From positions 5,599,281 through 5,663,280 of the forward strand of contig CM026403.1 of NCBI GenBank assembly GCA_014843695.1: 64,000 nucleotides of DNA. The letters run 5' to 3'. This stretch comes from Archivesica marissinica. Its lineage: Eukaryota; Mollusca; Bivalvia; Venerida; Vesicomyidae. Shown one piece after another: positions 46,729 to 57,949 of the stretch. The notes under the pieces were generated by a model. It was given only the letters and a program-made list of their open reading frames with translations. It searched no databases and had not been told where the DNA came from. Both the position numbers and the translations under genes were made by a program. Positions within the stretch are counted from its first letter, which is position 1, and the number at the start of each line of letters is the position of its first letter.

Positions 46729-49112
46729 ACCTGTATTCCAGGCAGGAGTAGGCACCGCTGTAGAACAATCTACCTTACGCAACGCAGCTATTCACCTCAC
46801 ACAGACCTGTATTGCAGGCAGGAGTGCGCACCGCTGTAGAACAATCTACCTTACGCAACGCAGCTATTCACCTCACACAGACCTGTATTGCAGGCAAGAG
46901 TGCGCACCGCTGTAGAACAATCTACCTTACGCAACGCAGCTATTCACCTCACACGGACCTGTATTGCAGGCAGGAGTGCGCACCGCTGTAGAACAATCTA
47001 CCTTACGCAACGCAGCTATTCACCTCACACACAGACCTGTATTGCAGGCAGGAGTTGCGCACCGCTGTAGAACAATCTACCTTACGCAACGCAGCTATTC
47101 ACCTCACACACAGACCTGTATTGCAGGCAGGAGTAGGCACCGCTGTAGAACAATCTACCTTACGCAACGCAGCTATTCACCTCACACAGACCTGTATTGC
47201 AGGCAGGAGTGCGCACCGCTGTAGAACAATCTACCTTACGCAACGCAGCTATTCACCTCACACGGACCTGTATTGCAGGCAGGAGTGCGCACCACTGTAG
47301 AACAATCTACCTTACGCAACGCAGCTATTCACCTCACACACAGACCTGTATTGCAGGCAGGAGTAGGCACCGCTGTAGAACAATCTACCTTACGCAACGC
47401 AGCTATTCACCTCACACAGACCTGTATTGCAGGCAGGAGTGCGCACCGCTGTAGAACAATCTACCTTACGCAACGCAGCTATTCACCTCACACACAGACC
47501 TGTATTGCAGGCAGGAGTGCGCACCGCTGTAGAACAATCTACCTTACGCAACGCAGCTATTCACCTCACACAGACCTGTATTGCAGGCAGGAGTAGGCAC
47601 CGCTGTAGAACAATCTACCTTACGCAACGCAGCTATTCACCTCACACACAGACCTGTATTGCAGGCAGGAGTAGGCACCTCTGTAGAACAATCTACCTTA
47701 CGCAACGCAGCTATTCACCTCACACAGACCTGTATTGCAGGCAGGAGTAGGCACCGCTGTAGAACAATCTACCTTACGCAACGCAGCTATTCACCTCACA
47801 CAGACCTGTATTGCAGGCAGGAGTGCGCACCGCTGTAGAACAATCTACCTTACGCAACGCAGCTATTCACCTCACACAGACCTGTATTGCAGGCAGGAGT
47901 GCGCACCGCTGTAGAACAATCTACCTTACGCAACGCAGCTATTCACCTCACACACAGACCTGTATTGCAGGCAGGAGTGCGCACCGCTGTAGAACAATCT
48001 ACCTTACGCAACGCAGCTATTCACCTCACACAGACCTGTATTGCAGGCAGGAGTGCGCACCGCTGTAGAACAATCTACCTTACGCAACGCAGCTATTCAC
48101 CTCACACAGACCTGTATTGCAGGCAGGAGTAGGCACCTCTGTAGAACAATCTACCTTACGCAACGCAGCTATTCACCTCACACACAGACCTGTATTGCAG
48201 GCAGGAGTAGGCACCGCTGTAGAACAATCTACCTTACGCAACGCAGCTATTCACCTCACACAGACCTGTATTGCAGGCAGGAGTGCGCACCGCTGTAGAA
48301 CAATCTACCTTACGCAACGCAGCTATTCACCTCACACAGACCTGTATTGCAGGCAGGAGTGCGCACCGCTGTAGAACAATCTACCTTACGCAACGCAGCT
48401 ATTCACCTCACACAGACCTGTATTCCAGGCAGGAGTGCGCACCGCTGTAGAACAATCTACCTTACGCAACGCAGCTATTCACCTCACACACAGACCTGTA
48501 TTGCAGGCAGGAGTGCGCACCGCTGTAGAACAATCTACCTTACGCAACGCAGCTATTCACCTCACACACAGACCTGTATTGCAGGCAGGAGTGCGCACCG
48601 CTGTAGAACAATCTACATTACGCAACGCAGCTATTCACCTCACACACAGACCTGTATTGCAGGCAGGAGTGCGCACCGCTGTAGAACAATCTACCTTACG
48701 CAACGCAGCTATTCACCTCACACACAGACCTGTATTGCAGGCAGGAGTGCGCACCGCTGTAGAACAATCTACCTTACGCAACGCAGCTATTCACCTCACA
48801 CACAGACCTGTATTGCAGGCAGGAGTGCGCACCGCTGTAGAACAATCTACCTTACGCAACGCAGCTATTCACCTCACACAGACCTGTATTGCAGGCAGGA
48901 GTGCGCACCGCTGTAGAACAATCTACCTTACGCAACGCAGCTATTCACCTCACACACAGACCTGTATTGCAGGCAGGAGTGCGCACCGCTGTAGAACAAT
49001 CTACCTTACGCAACGCAGCTATTCACCTCACCCAGACCTGTATTGCAGGCAGGAGTAGGCACCGCTGTAGAACAATCTACCTTACGCAACGCAGCTATTC
49101 ACCTCACACAGA
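46729..49112. repeat. 76-78-bp minisatellite array, highly uniform
   Basis: About 31 copies of a unit containing CTGTATTGCAGGCAGGAGTG, CGCACCGCTGTAGAACAATC, TACCTTACGCAACGCAGCTA and TTCACCTCACACAGAC. Units differ mostly by an optional AC dinucleotide and by GTGCGC versus GTAGGC. The many overlapping 80-200-codon frames are artefacts. Confidence 0.98.
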
Positions 49113-49305
49113 GGAATGTATTCTAGCAAATAGAACAAAGCTCGTGTAAAGCTACATCGCAGCAGCAAAACTATGTTTAAAATATTGAACATGAAACAAG
49201 TGCCAACTTATTTACAGAGATTAACATTAATGTGGTCATATTTTGGTTGTGTAAATCAAGTATATGTTCAACCTTATCTTCGACAAATGTCATTTCTCTC
49301 GTGCA

Positions 49306-49809
49306 TTAAAGCGTCACTATATCGGTGAAAACGCAAATGTCTGCAGGATGTAATTTCATATTATATAATAATGTATAATCCCCCCCCCCCAATATTTGCG
49401 TCAAAAACTGAGTATTTCAACAAATAAACAAGCGTCGTATACATGGTTTGTTGACATAACAAAATGTAAACAGGGTCGACAGTCATGCGTAATACACGAT
49501 TTATCATGCAGATTTACCGTTATATCTCACATGTGTGCCTATGCATATTTATTTGTAGACTAATCTTAGTTAAATTATCTCTAAATGAAAGTATCGCACA
49601 TTTAGTATTGACAAACAAACGTCATTTCATGAGCGTGGATGACCGTTATATGAAATCCTACTTTCACTTTTGAAGGTTTGTAGACCACTAAAACACTGTT
49701 TATTGATTCAATGTTAGTGTTCGAATGTACTCAGAAGAATGTGTAGTAGCAATGGATTTATACGTGAAAACATGCATTTTATTTGCTTTTTGCGATGTAA
49801 TGTCGCTTT
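49306..49809 (+). mobile_element. Small TIR DNA element (MITE-like), copy 2
   Basis: The left end TTAAAGCGTCACTATATCGG and right end GCGATGTAATGTCGCTTT are diverged inverted repeats of the same family as 51523-52061. Interior matches include ACCGTTATATCTCACATGTG and TTGATTCAATGTTAGTGTTC. A C10 tract lies near 49381. No transposase. Confidence 0.85.
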
Positions 49810-51522
49810 GGTATATATTTGATCGTTGTACACGTGTATTCAATTAACGAAATAATACAATGACAGTTAAACGATCTGAATGTGAATTTGATATTCGAAG
49901 AAATATTCCACCCAAGACTGTAAACTGATAAACGTGACGCCACACACTAGTGTTTCTATGGCAACAGATAACGTTATCATGTTACTACCCAATAGCACAT
50001 ACATTCTTTCAAATGTATAATCTATGTTATGCAATATCGCCAAAATATTGGTCACATGCAACAACCTTATTTGCAACAAAAGGATATTTGTAACAAAACA
50101 AGTATAAAATGTCATCGTCAATTTGCGATGTGTTCATTTCTAAATAAAGAAAGGTGAAACTAGATCGCGGGCGTTATGGCTCGATTCACGCTTTCAACAC
50201 ACGTCAAATATGACACCGCGTGAAATGAACGCAGGCCTATCCTTGCGTTAGCATAACTATACGATCATAACACCTGTTACGAAACTCGTCAATATCTCTT
50301 TATTATGAAAGGCATTTTAAAACAATAAATACGCATATCTGTGTTTACTAAACAAGCTTTCATATTAGCAAACAATGAACTGTGTAATGCTTATACAACA
50401 CACACCAATTCCAATCAAATCTCCAGCTTAACAACTTTTTACATTTTTTTTAAAAACAAAATATTCAAAATAGTTTCGGTGTTCTGAAGCGAAACATGAA
50501 TTGGTAACAATGGTATCCACTGTAGCATCTCGCCATAGGAGCTAGATAACGTGCACATTCGTTAACATATGGATAGTAGTGTGCCATGGGGTGACAAAGT
50601 AGGTCACCACTCCCAGAATTCCCGAGTCTGCCAATTGCGTTTCTTTCCCGCTAAGACTAAAGTATTGTCGTGTTCTCAAATAATATTAATTAAGACAAGT
50701 TCCTTAACTAAACGTGTATGTGTATGTATGTATATGTATGTATGTATGTATGTATGACTTGGTCATATTCGTATTATGTGTTTGTAAGGCAGTGTATATT
50801 GCCGATTTGCCAATAACTGAAACTAAAAGGAAAACGAACTAATTTCGTATTTTGGATTAAGCAAGACATGGTTCTATAATGAACAAACAAACTGACAATA
50901 TTCCGTTGAGCCCAAAACAACGCATAAATGCGCGCAAAAATTGCTCGCAAAAATAACGTTACGCATCCCTGCCATATGTCCTCAAATTGTGGTTATGCAT
51001 TAAAACCAAATCAAAAAAACAAGCCACATATAACATAATATAAAGTAGTAACTTCTTCTAAAGCAACATGTCTACAAAACTGTAAACTATATACAATCTA
51101 TATATCTATGTACACAACAAAACTGTAGACTTTATACAATCTATATATCTATGTACACAACAAAACTGACTATATACAAAATAATTGCACATTACAGCGA
51201 CATGCAGCAGCCACTCAAATATCCATTATATCAAACGAAACGTTTCGTGAAAATATAAATAAACACGGATAATTACATGTTTTCATAGTACAATGCAGTA
51301 CCCCTACGCCCGACTGCTTAAAGCTAGGTACGCCCCAGTTAGTGTCGTTACATAACTATATGTTGATATATTAGAATGCGTTTTCCGTCTTATAGTTAAA
51401 ATTCATCGCAATTTTGACGAAGATTAATTCGTAGTAATTATCGTATATATGTAAATGACTAAATGTGCATTCGACACTAGTAGAATTGTAACAATGGAGT
51501 CATAACTATTGTAAGATTATCA
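49810..51522. other. AT-rich intergenic DNA
   Basis: No gene recognised. It contains a (ATGT)n microsatellite at 50719-50756 and a roughly 50-bp direct repeat near 51080-51170 (ATACAATCTATATATCTATG). Confidence 0.5.
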
Positions 51523-52061
51523 TTAAAGCGACACTACATCGGTGAAAAAAGCAAATGTGCAGAGAATATAATATTCTATAATAATGGTATACCTTTTTCA
51601 AATATTTGTAGCAACATCCAAGTATTTTAATTAGTAAACAAGCGTAGTATACAACGTTTATTGGCATAGCAAACTAATGTAAATAGGGCCAACATACATG
51701 CATATTGCAACGCGTGTACCACGAATAACAACACGAATTGACCAGATTTACTGTTATATCTCACAGTTGTGCCTGTACATACTTATTCTTAGACTGGGGA
51801 AATTAGCATTATTACTAAACGACAGTATCATAATATAGTATAGACCCCAATAACAAACTAACCTTAATGCAGAAGCGTGGCTGAGAGTGACGTATGATAT
51901 CCTACGTTCACTGTTGTGAGATTACAGAGAGCAAAACACTGTTCATTGATTGGAAGTTAGTGTTCGAATTATTTCGGGAAAAACAATAGTAGCAGCAATA
52001 CTATTTATAGGTAAAAATATATTATTTTCTGTTTGCTTTATGCGATGTAGTGTCGCTTTAA
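51523..52061 (+). mobile_element. Small TIR DNA element (MITE-like), copy 3, best preserved
   Basis: A 539-bp element with perfect 18-bp termini TTAAAGCGACACTACATC and GATGTAGTGTCGCTTTAA. The inverted similarity continues for about 33 bp (GCAAA near the inner edge). It has no open frame of note, so it is non-autonomous. TTAA at both ends suggests, but does not prove, a TTAA target duplication. Confidence 0.9.
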
Positions 52062-52626
52062 GGAAATCTGTTTAAACAAGAACATCTTAAGTATGATTCA
52101 TTTGACAGAATTATATATATACATTCCCATTGTTTGTGTGGAATATGCATTATAGCATAATTCATCTCTTAATTAGTTTCAATAAGAATAGTAATAGTAT
52201 AAATAAATTAATTAATTAACATGGACATAATTAATTAGTAGCAAACGAGATATTAACCAGAACGCAATTCTCCGCAGGTAAAGTGTTGAGCAACCAGGTC
52301 CTACGCTAGATAACCTATAATAGCAATTGCCTTGCACCCAGCATGTCTACTTGTTATATGTCAACGTGCAAAACATACGCAATTGACACCCAGTTGAGAT
52401 GCGGCTAGTCATCCGCTTGACAAAGCAAGGCGGACTTGATATCTTTATATTACGTTACGGCCATGACAATCATTTTAACACTTGGCCGCCTTTAAATTTT
52501 CCGCGTGGCCGTGGGCGAAATTGTAGTTTTGATGAGAATGTGGGGGAACGCGTGTACAGTAAGGACAACCAGGTGAAATTGATTCGGTAACATGTTTCAT
52601 ATGTACGTTTACATTTATGTCCATGT
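52062..52626. other. Intergenic AT-rich DNA downstream of the PTB gene
   Basis: I see no gene here. A 63-codon plus-strand frame at 52399-52590 has no recognisable domain. Confidence 0.4.
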
Positions 52627-52632
52627 TTTATT
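52627..52632 (-). promoter_or_regulatory. Candidate polyadenylation signal AATAAA of the PTB gene
   Basis: A minus-strand AATAAA about 325 bases after the TGA stop at 52956-52958. It is the best-placed canonical signal seen for a 3' UTR of ordinary length. Motif only. Confidence 0.4.
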
Positions 52633-52955
52633 GAATGTACGTTGTGTCTACAGGCTTAGCGAATCTTCAGTTATAAGCATATATACAGCGTTCAAGCAGG
52701 TATGTAATGATCATGTCTACACGGTTTTCGTCTTTATAAAACAGATTGCAAATGTCCATTCAGACCAGATCACAGCAAAATTGCCACTAAAGAGTGAGCT
52801 CTCTGGCGAGAATTTGAATCCACTTTGTACATGCGCAGATTATATGTATTGTAGCTTAATATCCATAAGTTAAAGCCGGTTGCTCACCAAAGTTCAGGCG
52901 TATATTCCTGATGTGAATAACTGTTTTACACGAATAAACCACATCCGAGTACTGT

Positions 52956-54105
52956 TCATCTATACATAGAATTCACGCGACGTACAGCGCCACCACGGCG
53001 ATCCTCATAGTTCATATCCACTACCTGTGGAGTACTTCTTGGGGTAAGTCCTACATTTGCGATGTATTTAGCACTACTATGTCGGTTTATTCTTGCTGGC
53101 ACAACTGCATACCCATAGTCTATTTCCTCTCTTAGGGCTGCACTTGGCATGCTGTTGGTTACGTCTCTGTGTGAAGACATGCCCGTTGTGTGGCGCATAA
53201 TAGGAACCTGATTATCGTTGTCGTAATCAGCTGGAGGAATGTCGGTAATGTGTGACCGCCCATTGTAGACCGTCGTGGAACTTATGTCTGGTCTCGGCGA
53301 ATAATTTTCCGAAGATCTATTGCTGTGTACACCGGAAGAAGATACCGGTCGGGATTTCCTGGGATATTGATCGTAACCGGAAGTACGTGTCAAGAGTGGG
53401 CTCCGCGGTGTCGTCACTGGAGAGTATATATCGTATTTGATTTTTGGGCTCGTCGGAGGTGTTGAAACGCCATTAGAAGACTGTATTGAGGAAGAAATTT
53501 TGTCATCCGACATATCCATTGAATTGAGTTTACCTTCTGAGCTAGTCGGCGACGGGACATCAATTCCACTTTCGTCCGAGCCATTTCTGTTTCGGCTGCC
53601 AACAATGGGGATTTGAAGACACTTCCGTTTGTTTGCTTTATCAAGATCACCGTGTCTTCTCACTACGGTGTCATAGTCTTTTGGTGGCAGCAATAGAGGG
53701 GCAGCACCAGATTCCGTGAGCCGAAGTCGGGATCTCAATTCGTCGGTAACAGAGTCGAACGGAACAGCGTCTCTGAGACTCTGGAGGTCGGGTTCTATAT
53801 CATCACTTCCAGATGGGAAGCCCTCGTCGCTAAACGAGCCTGAATCTGCTCCAGAGTCCTCGAAGAAGGCCCTATCGCTCATACCATCGGACGAATCGAA
53901 CCTATTCTGGTTAGAGTTGTTTGTGCGCACGTGTACATGGATAGGCATGCGACTTGGGGAGTCTTCAATCTGTCCTTGCTTAATGAGCTGTTGTTCCACA
54001 TCAGCAGTACGGTCCGCGTGCATCGAGATAATTTGGTTGAGGAATCGTGCAAACGTTGTAGCCGTTTCGGAGGAGTCAAATCTGTACACGTGAACGTGCA
54101 CGTAC
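52956..54105 (-). CDS. PTB-domain adaptor-like protein, terminal coding exon (C-terminal 382 residues)
   Basis: The exon starts after the acceptor TTCACAG at 54106-54112. Its first base G completes the Arg codon begun in the upstream exon. It opens with YVHVHVYRFDSSE and ATTFARFLNQI, which look like the last strand and C-terminal helix of a PTB/PID fold. The remaining 350 or so residues are polar, Ser/Pro-rich and probably disordered. Visible motifs, numbered from the Met at 57064, are DSGADS (200-205, matching the beta-TrCP phosphodegron pattern DSGxxS), TPPTSP (332-337), TTPRSP (348-353), and an Arg-rich end RRVNSMYR before TGA. An internal HVHV motif recurs near residue 173. There are no membrane segments or catalytic motif. 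The likely role is a cytoplasmic scaffold or adaptor binding peptide ligands, which is inference from the fold. I cannot name the orthologue. Confidence 0.85.
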
Positions 54106-54705
54106 CTGTGAATAGTGTAACATAGTGCATAGTGGTGAATCAAGTCAAACAAAGAATAACGATGCTATAAATGCTCGATAAATATAGGCAGAGACCTAAT
54201 ACAGACATACAGTCTTAAAACAAACTTAGGGGAGAGGCTGCGTAGCTAATGTTGTTAAAACGTGTGGCCCCCAACCCTATTGCTTCAGTACACATACACC
54301 AGCAGTACATGTGCAAACAATGCTATGAATATTATAGCTTACATAATTGTTCGTTTGTTTTGTATATTGTTATATAATGCAATAACATATTAGTAAACTA
54401 GCAAGTTTAAAACGATACTAGTTCATACATATTTTAACAAAAGTATATATTGAAATGGAAACTAGATTTCACGCTTCTACAGAAAATCATCTTAGCCAAA
54501 TTATATTCCAAACGAATCAATTTTGACAAAATAGCTTACAAGCGCAACAATTCTGACAACATTCCAATCCAAACCATTTTCCCAACATGCAAGCCAAAAC
54601 CATTTGACCATTTTCAGACGAACTTTATTGTATTAAAATATTTTCACCATCCCATACCATTTTGATATATGTATGTTCAATCCCCAAACAATTTGAATCT
54701 ATATA

Positions 54706-54800
54706 TTTTCGAACCCAACCCATTTTGACCAGTGTATTTTCGAACCCAAACCATTTTGACCAGTGTATTTTCGAACCCAAACCATTTTGACCAAAGTCTC
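54706..54800. repeat. Short 36-bp tandem repeat in intron
   Basis: About three units of TATTTTCGAACCCAAACCAT followed by TTTGACCAGTG. The preceding 250 bp contains diverged CCATTTTGA-like echoes. Confidence 0.75.
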
Positions 54801-55730
54801 TTCAAACAGCCTATGTTGAGTATATTTAACATGACAATAGTATAACCCCAATAGTATAACCTAAGTCTACAAGACAACAGCTGAGGATCGTAGCCACACT
54901 GAGGCACACAGAGGCCTCGGTTGAAATTTCCAATTAAAAAAAAAATAATTAAATAAATATAAAAAATATTCCTTTGCTGAAAGGTCAGTACGTCTAAACT
55001 CATTAAATCAGAAACCGCAGGAAATAGCTTGCATGCCACTAACAATTTTAAGGAGCAACATTCCCTCGGGCCACCCTAGATTTCCTCGGTTGAAATTTGT
55101 CCCTGGCTACGGTACTGCAGCTTATTTAAAATCAACACATGTTCACCAAAGTTTCTTCAACACGTGTTACTACACATAAGAACTTGCTTCGCAATCGAGC
55201 TAAAATAAATTTGTATATACTACTGCAAATCGATATAACGGTTCGATCGTCATCTCCGTTCGTGTTGAACTTTAAATTTAGTTTAATGAAGTGATCCATC
55301 AGTAATTGTAAGGTTATCGATCTCTCCTATGAATTGATGGCACATTATCCCAGGGTCAAACTGCTCGTACATTGAGAAGCCTTGGAATGATACACGTAGC
55401 TAAGCCAGGGCCTTTTTATCAATACGAAAACTTGCGTGGGTTTTCAAGTGGCAATTACAAATCTAGAATAATAGCATTGGTGGAGTATATTCAATCACAT
55501 GGAAATCGGAGGCTATGCTGTGACAATGTTAATTAATTCGTGCCAGATCGTTTATTCGTCTCGTGTGGCATGTATAAATGCAATGGCATGAATATTGAAT
55601 TGCGTACCTGGTAATGCTTTACGTGCACATTATGTAATATATATGTTAACAATAAACACACCCTGTAGCCAACAGTCACTCTTATATTTGGTGTTGCTAA
55701 CGACGAGTGTAGTTTAAACATATTGTATTG

Positions 55731-56020
55731 TGTGTTTTACGTTTATTTATCGTCGCTACCGGTTGCCCATATGAGCGACGCCTCCTGAAGATATTAGTCA
55801 TTTTAGATTTTGGAGGATAGTGTAGTGATACAGACAGAGACCCATTACAGAAACTCCTCTGGTTATTTTACGTGTACGGTGTAAAGCACCGACACGAGAC
55901 CTCGGTTTAACGTCCCATCTGAAAGAATGTTAAATTTTATTAGGGTCAGACGGGGGATCGAACCTGCGATCCCTGGATTACCAGTCCAGCGTGTTACCAC
56001 TGGACTACAGATCCGTATGT
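55731..56020 (-). mobile_element. Full-length SINE-A in intron, perfect target-site duplication
   Basis: Minus-strand tail, body and head are complete, with B box GATCGAACCTGCGATC and A box CCACTGGACTACAG. CATATTGTATTG flanks it exactly at 55719-55730 and 56021-56032, indicating a fairly recent insertion by target-primed retrotransposition. Confidence 0.95.
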
Positions 56021-56293
56021 CATATTGTATTGCTTTCAAATAGCATATATATATACACAGACTGCTCACTAGTTGTACAACAAATGAAATGTAACGAATA
56101 TTATATTGAGTGAAACTGTCATAATTTATAAGAAGCAAATGGGTTGGACCATAATTTTGACCAACATTAGTGACTATTGTAGCAAATATAATTACAATAT
56201 TTATAATAAATATATTATTTCCTCAGTTGCAATTAATACAGTTGTGTCGATCAGTGAAATTAATATTAATTAATTATAACCAAGTTTATGCAA

Positions 56294-56432
56294 ATTTATT
56301 TTAGCTCGATTGCGAAACAAGTTCTTTCAACTTATATTTATTCCTGATGGAATCCATCGCCACGAGGGAGAGAGAAGAGGCAACGTGGAATTTGAATGCC
56401 TTGCCTACGGGCACAATCGTAACGGCTCCAGC
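56294..56432 (-). mobile_element. SINE-B copy, head missing
   Basis: Tail (TTTATTTTAGCTCGATTGCG) and body (TCCTGATGGAATCCATCGCC, GGCACAATCGTAACGGCTCC) on the minus strand. The TCTCGAGACCTC segment and the head are deleted. Confidence 0.88.
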
Positions 56433-56468
56433 ACACATTTACTAGTGATATTAACCGATTTGAACTTA

Positions 56469-56701
56469 GAGACGGATAGTTAAGTCCAGTGGTAACACGC
56501 TGGACTTGTAATCCATGGATCGCAGGTTCGATCCCCCATCTGACGGTAATAAAATCAACAATCTGTCATAAGGAGACTCTGAAATGGGTGTCTGTCTGTA
56601 TCATTGCACTCTCCTCCAAAAAATCTAAAATGACTAATCTCTTCAGGAGACGTCGCTCATATGGGCAACCGGTAGCGACGATAACTAAACGTAAAACACA
56701 A
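56469..56701 (+). mobile_element. SINE-A inserted at the 5' splice site of the PTB gene
   Basis: Head (GTCCAGTGGTAACACGCTGG, B box CAGGTTCGATCCC), internally deleted body and complete tail. It is antisense to the gene. GATTTGAACTTA flanks it at 56457-56468 and 56702-56713. The right copy is intron positions +2 to +13 of the host gene. Confidence 0.94.
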
Positions 56702-56714
56702 GATTTGAACTTAC

Positions 56715-57100
56715 CGCTTTGTTCTGGGTACATAGCCAAGATATATACACGCAACAATGTCATCCGGGGATCCGTCAATAGGGTTCTGCGCCTGTATGGC
56801 GTATGTGATATCACGTGATGGAATAATAGGGAATTTAATTGTCTTTATTTTCTTCCCTTTCTTCTTTTCATCTTGTATGTCCTGGCTTATTTTCATTTCT
56901 TTTTTTCCTACTTGTAGAGTAAGTTTTGGTGCGAACTTCCATTTTTTGTTCTTCCGGCGCAAATCGTTGATCACTGGATCTGTGTATCGAGTTCCACGCA
57001 AACCATTGGTCTCGACCCAGCCCAGAAACTGCACATAAAATTGTTGTTTCTTCGCACCCAACATTTTGAAATCCAAATACGAAGTTAATTTCCGTTGAAT
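56715..57100 (-). CDS. PTB-domain adaptor-like protein, upstream coding exon
   Basis: The exon is bounded by an acceptor CTCTATTCAG just upstream of 57100 and a donor GTAAGTT at 56714. It ends two bases into an Arg codon. The only in-frame ATG near the start is at 57064-57062, with A at -3. If it is the initiator, the protein is 499 residues and the 36 upstream bases are 5' UTR. If not, an earlier coding exon lies outside what I can identify, because the frame stays open (IQRKLTSYLDFK) to the acceptor. The sequence reads FYVQFLGWVE, then GLRG, a Lys-rich loop (DEKKKGKK), RDITYAIQAQ and IVACIYLGYV. These match the strand order of a PTB/PID domain of Shc/Numb/Dab type, spanning about residues 8-145 with the next exon. 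Confidence 0.82.
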
Positions 57101-57949
57101 CTGAATAGAGATTTATGAAATGTTAATACCACAGTATAAATAATGGTTTTTTATTACTACACTTAAATTCCAAATATTTTCGAGACATAAAATGTCATTG
57201 TCATTTATTTGGTCGATCTGTAAACCGCCGCTCTATAAAACAGAATGGTGTTGACAAGCGATGTACCGCCTCTAAAATAACACTTTACAACTGTTCCGTC
57301 TACACCTGTCGTAATATAATCAGCCGTATCAATGAAATAGTCCACCTGAGCGTACGAATACAAATACTATGCGCTAGGTGTTATGCGGTCGGCGGACGAG
57401 TTTTATATATATCCACGCCTCGTTTCTCATGGCAGAATTTCAAAAGAATGGATCCCATTACAGAAACACTCGGTAGAATTAAGATATCTTTCGTAACGAA
57501 GATCTACTGATCCGCAGAAAGAATAATGGAAAATTGACAATTAGCTTAAATAGGGAGGATCAACACGTTATATTATCTATAATCTGGTTAAGCGGACTAC
57601 ATTTTTTTTGAATGGGCATTTTTCGGTAATTACGAAATGGTATCATATGTATAATGTATACAGTTTACGGAATGCCTAAAGATCAATGCCGCAGTATTAG
57701 ATTGACAATGATAATTATTGTAGACCCTTAATAATGATTCCACCGTGATTTCATATACACGGCGTCCACCTCGTAACAGATGGTTTTCAGTGCAAGTCCC
57801 GTTTAATCCATTGCCTCCTCCTCTCGGGGTGGTGTATTGTGAGACAATCTTCGCAATAGAGCTAATAGAAAGTTGCACTAACTTGACACTATAAAGTGAC
57901 GTCAATGTGTATAAGAATTGTTATTATACTAAAGACGGTATTTAACGAG
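57101..57949. other. Region upstream of the identified PTB exons
   Basis: No further exon of the gene was recognised. A single perfect CRE, TGACGTCA, lies at 57897-57904 just ahead of the 50-bp array. The stretch 57730-57870 faintly resembles SINE-B tail motifs (TTCGCAATAGAGCTAATAG), too weak to call. Confidence 0.4.

Larger units (their letters stand above)
54106..56714 (-). other. Intron of the PTB gene (2609 bp) carrying several SINEs
   Basis: Donor GTAAGTT at 56714 and acceptor TTCACAG ending at 54106 are canonical, and the phase (2 nt + 1 nt) preserves the frame. It contains two SINE-A copies, one SINE-B copy and a SINE-B tail fragment (55178-55213). Between 54700 and 54800 there are three copies of a roughly 36-bp repeat with TATTTTCGAACCCAAACCAT. 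No other gene is seen inside. Confidence 0.8.

Noticed and set aside
46670..49149. Many overlapping 60-207-codon plus-strand frames
   Set aside because: All are rotations of the 76-78-bp minisatellite, starting and stopping at the same unit positions. No non-repeat protein sequence is present.
52399..52590. 63-codon plus-strand frame
   Set aside because: Short, without a domain or supporting context, and immediately downstream of the PTB gene on the other strand.
57730..57870. Degenerate SINE-B copy
   Set aside because: Only a short tail-like match (TTCGCAATAGAGCTAATAG) and an ATCCATTGCC echo; too weak to separate from chance.
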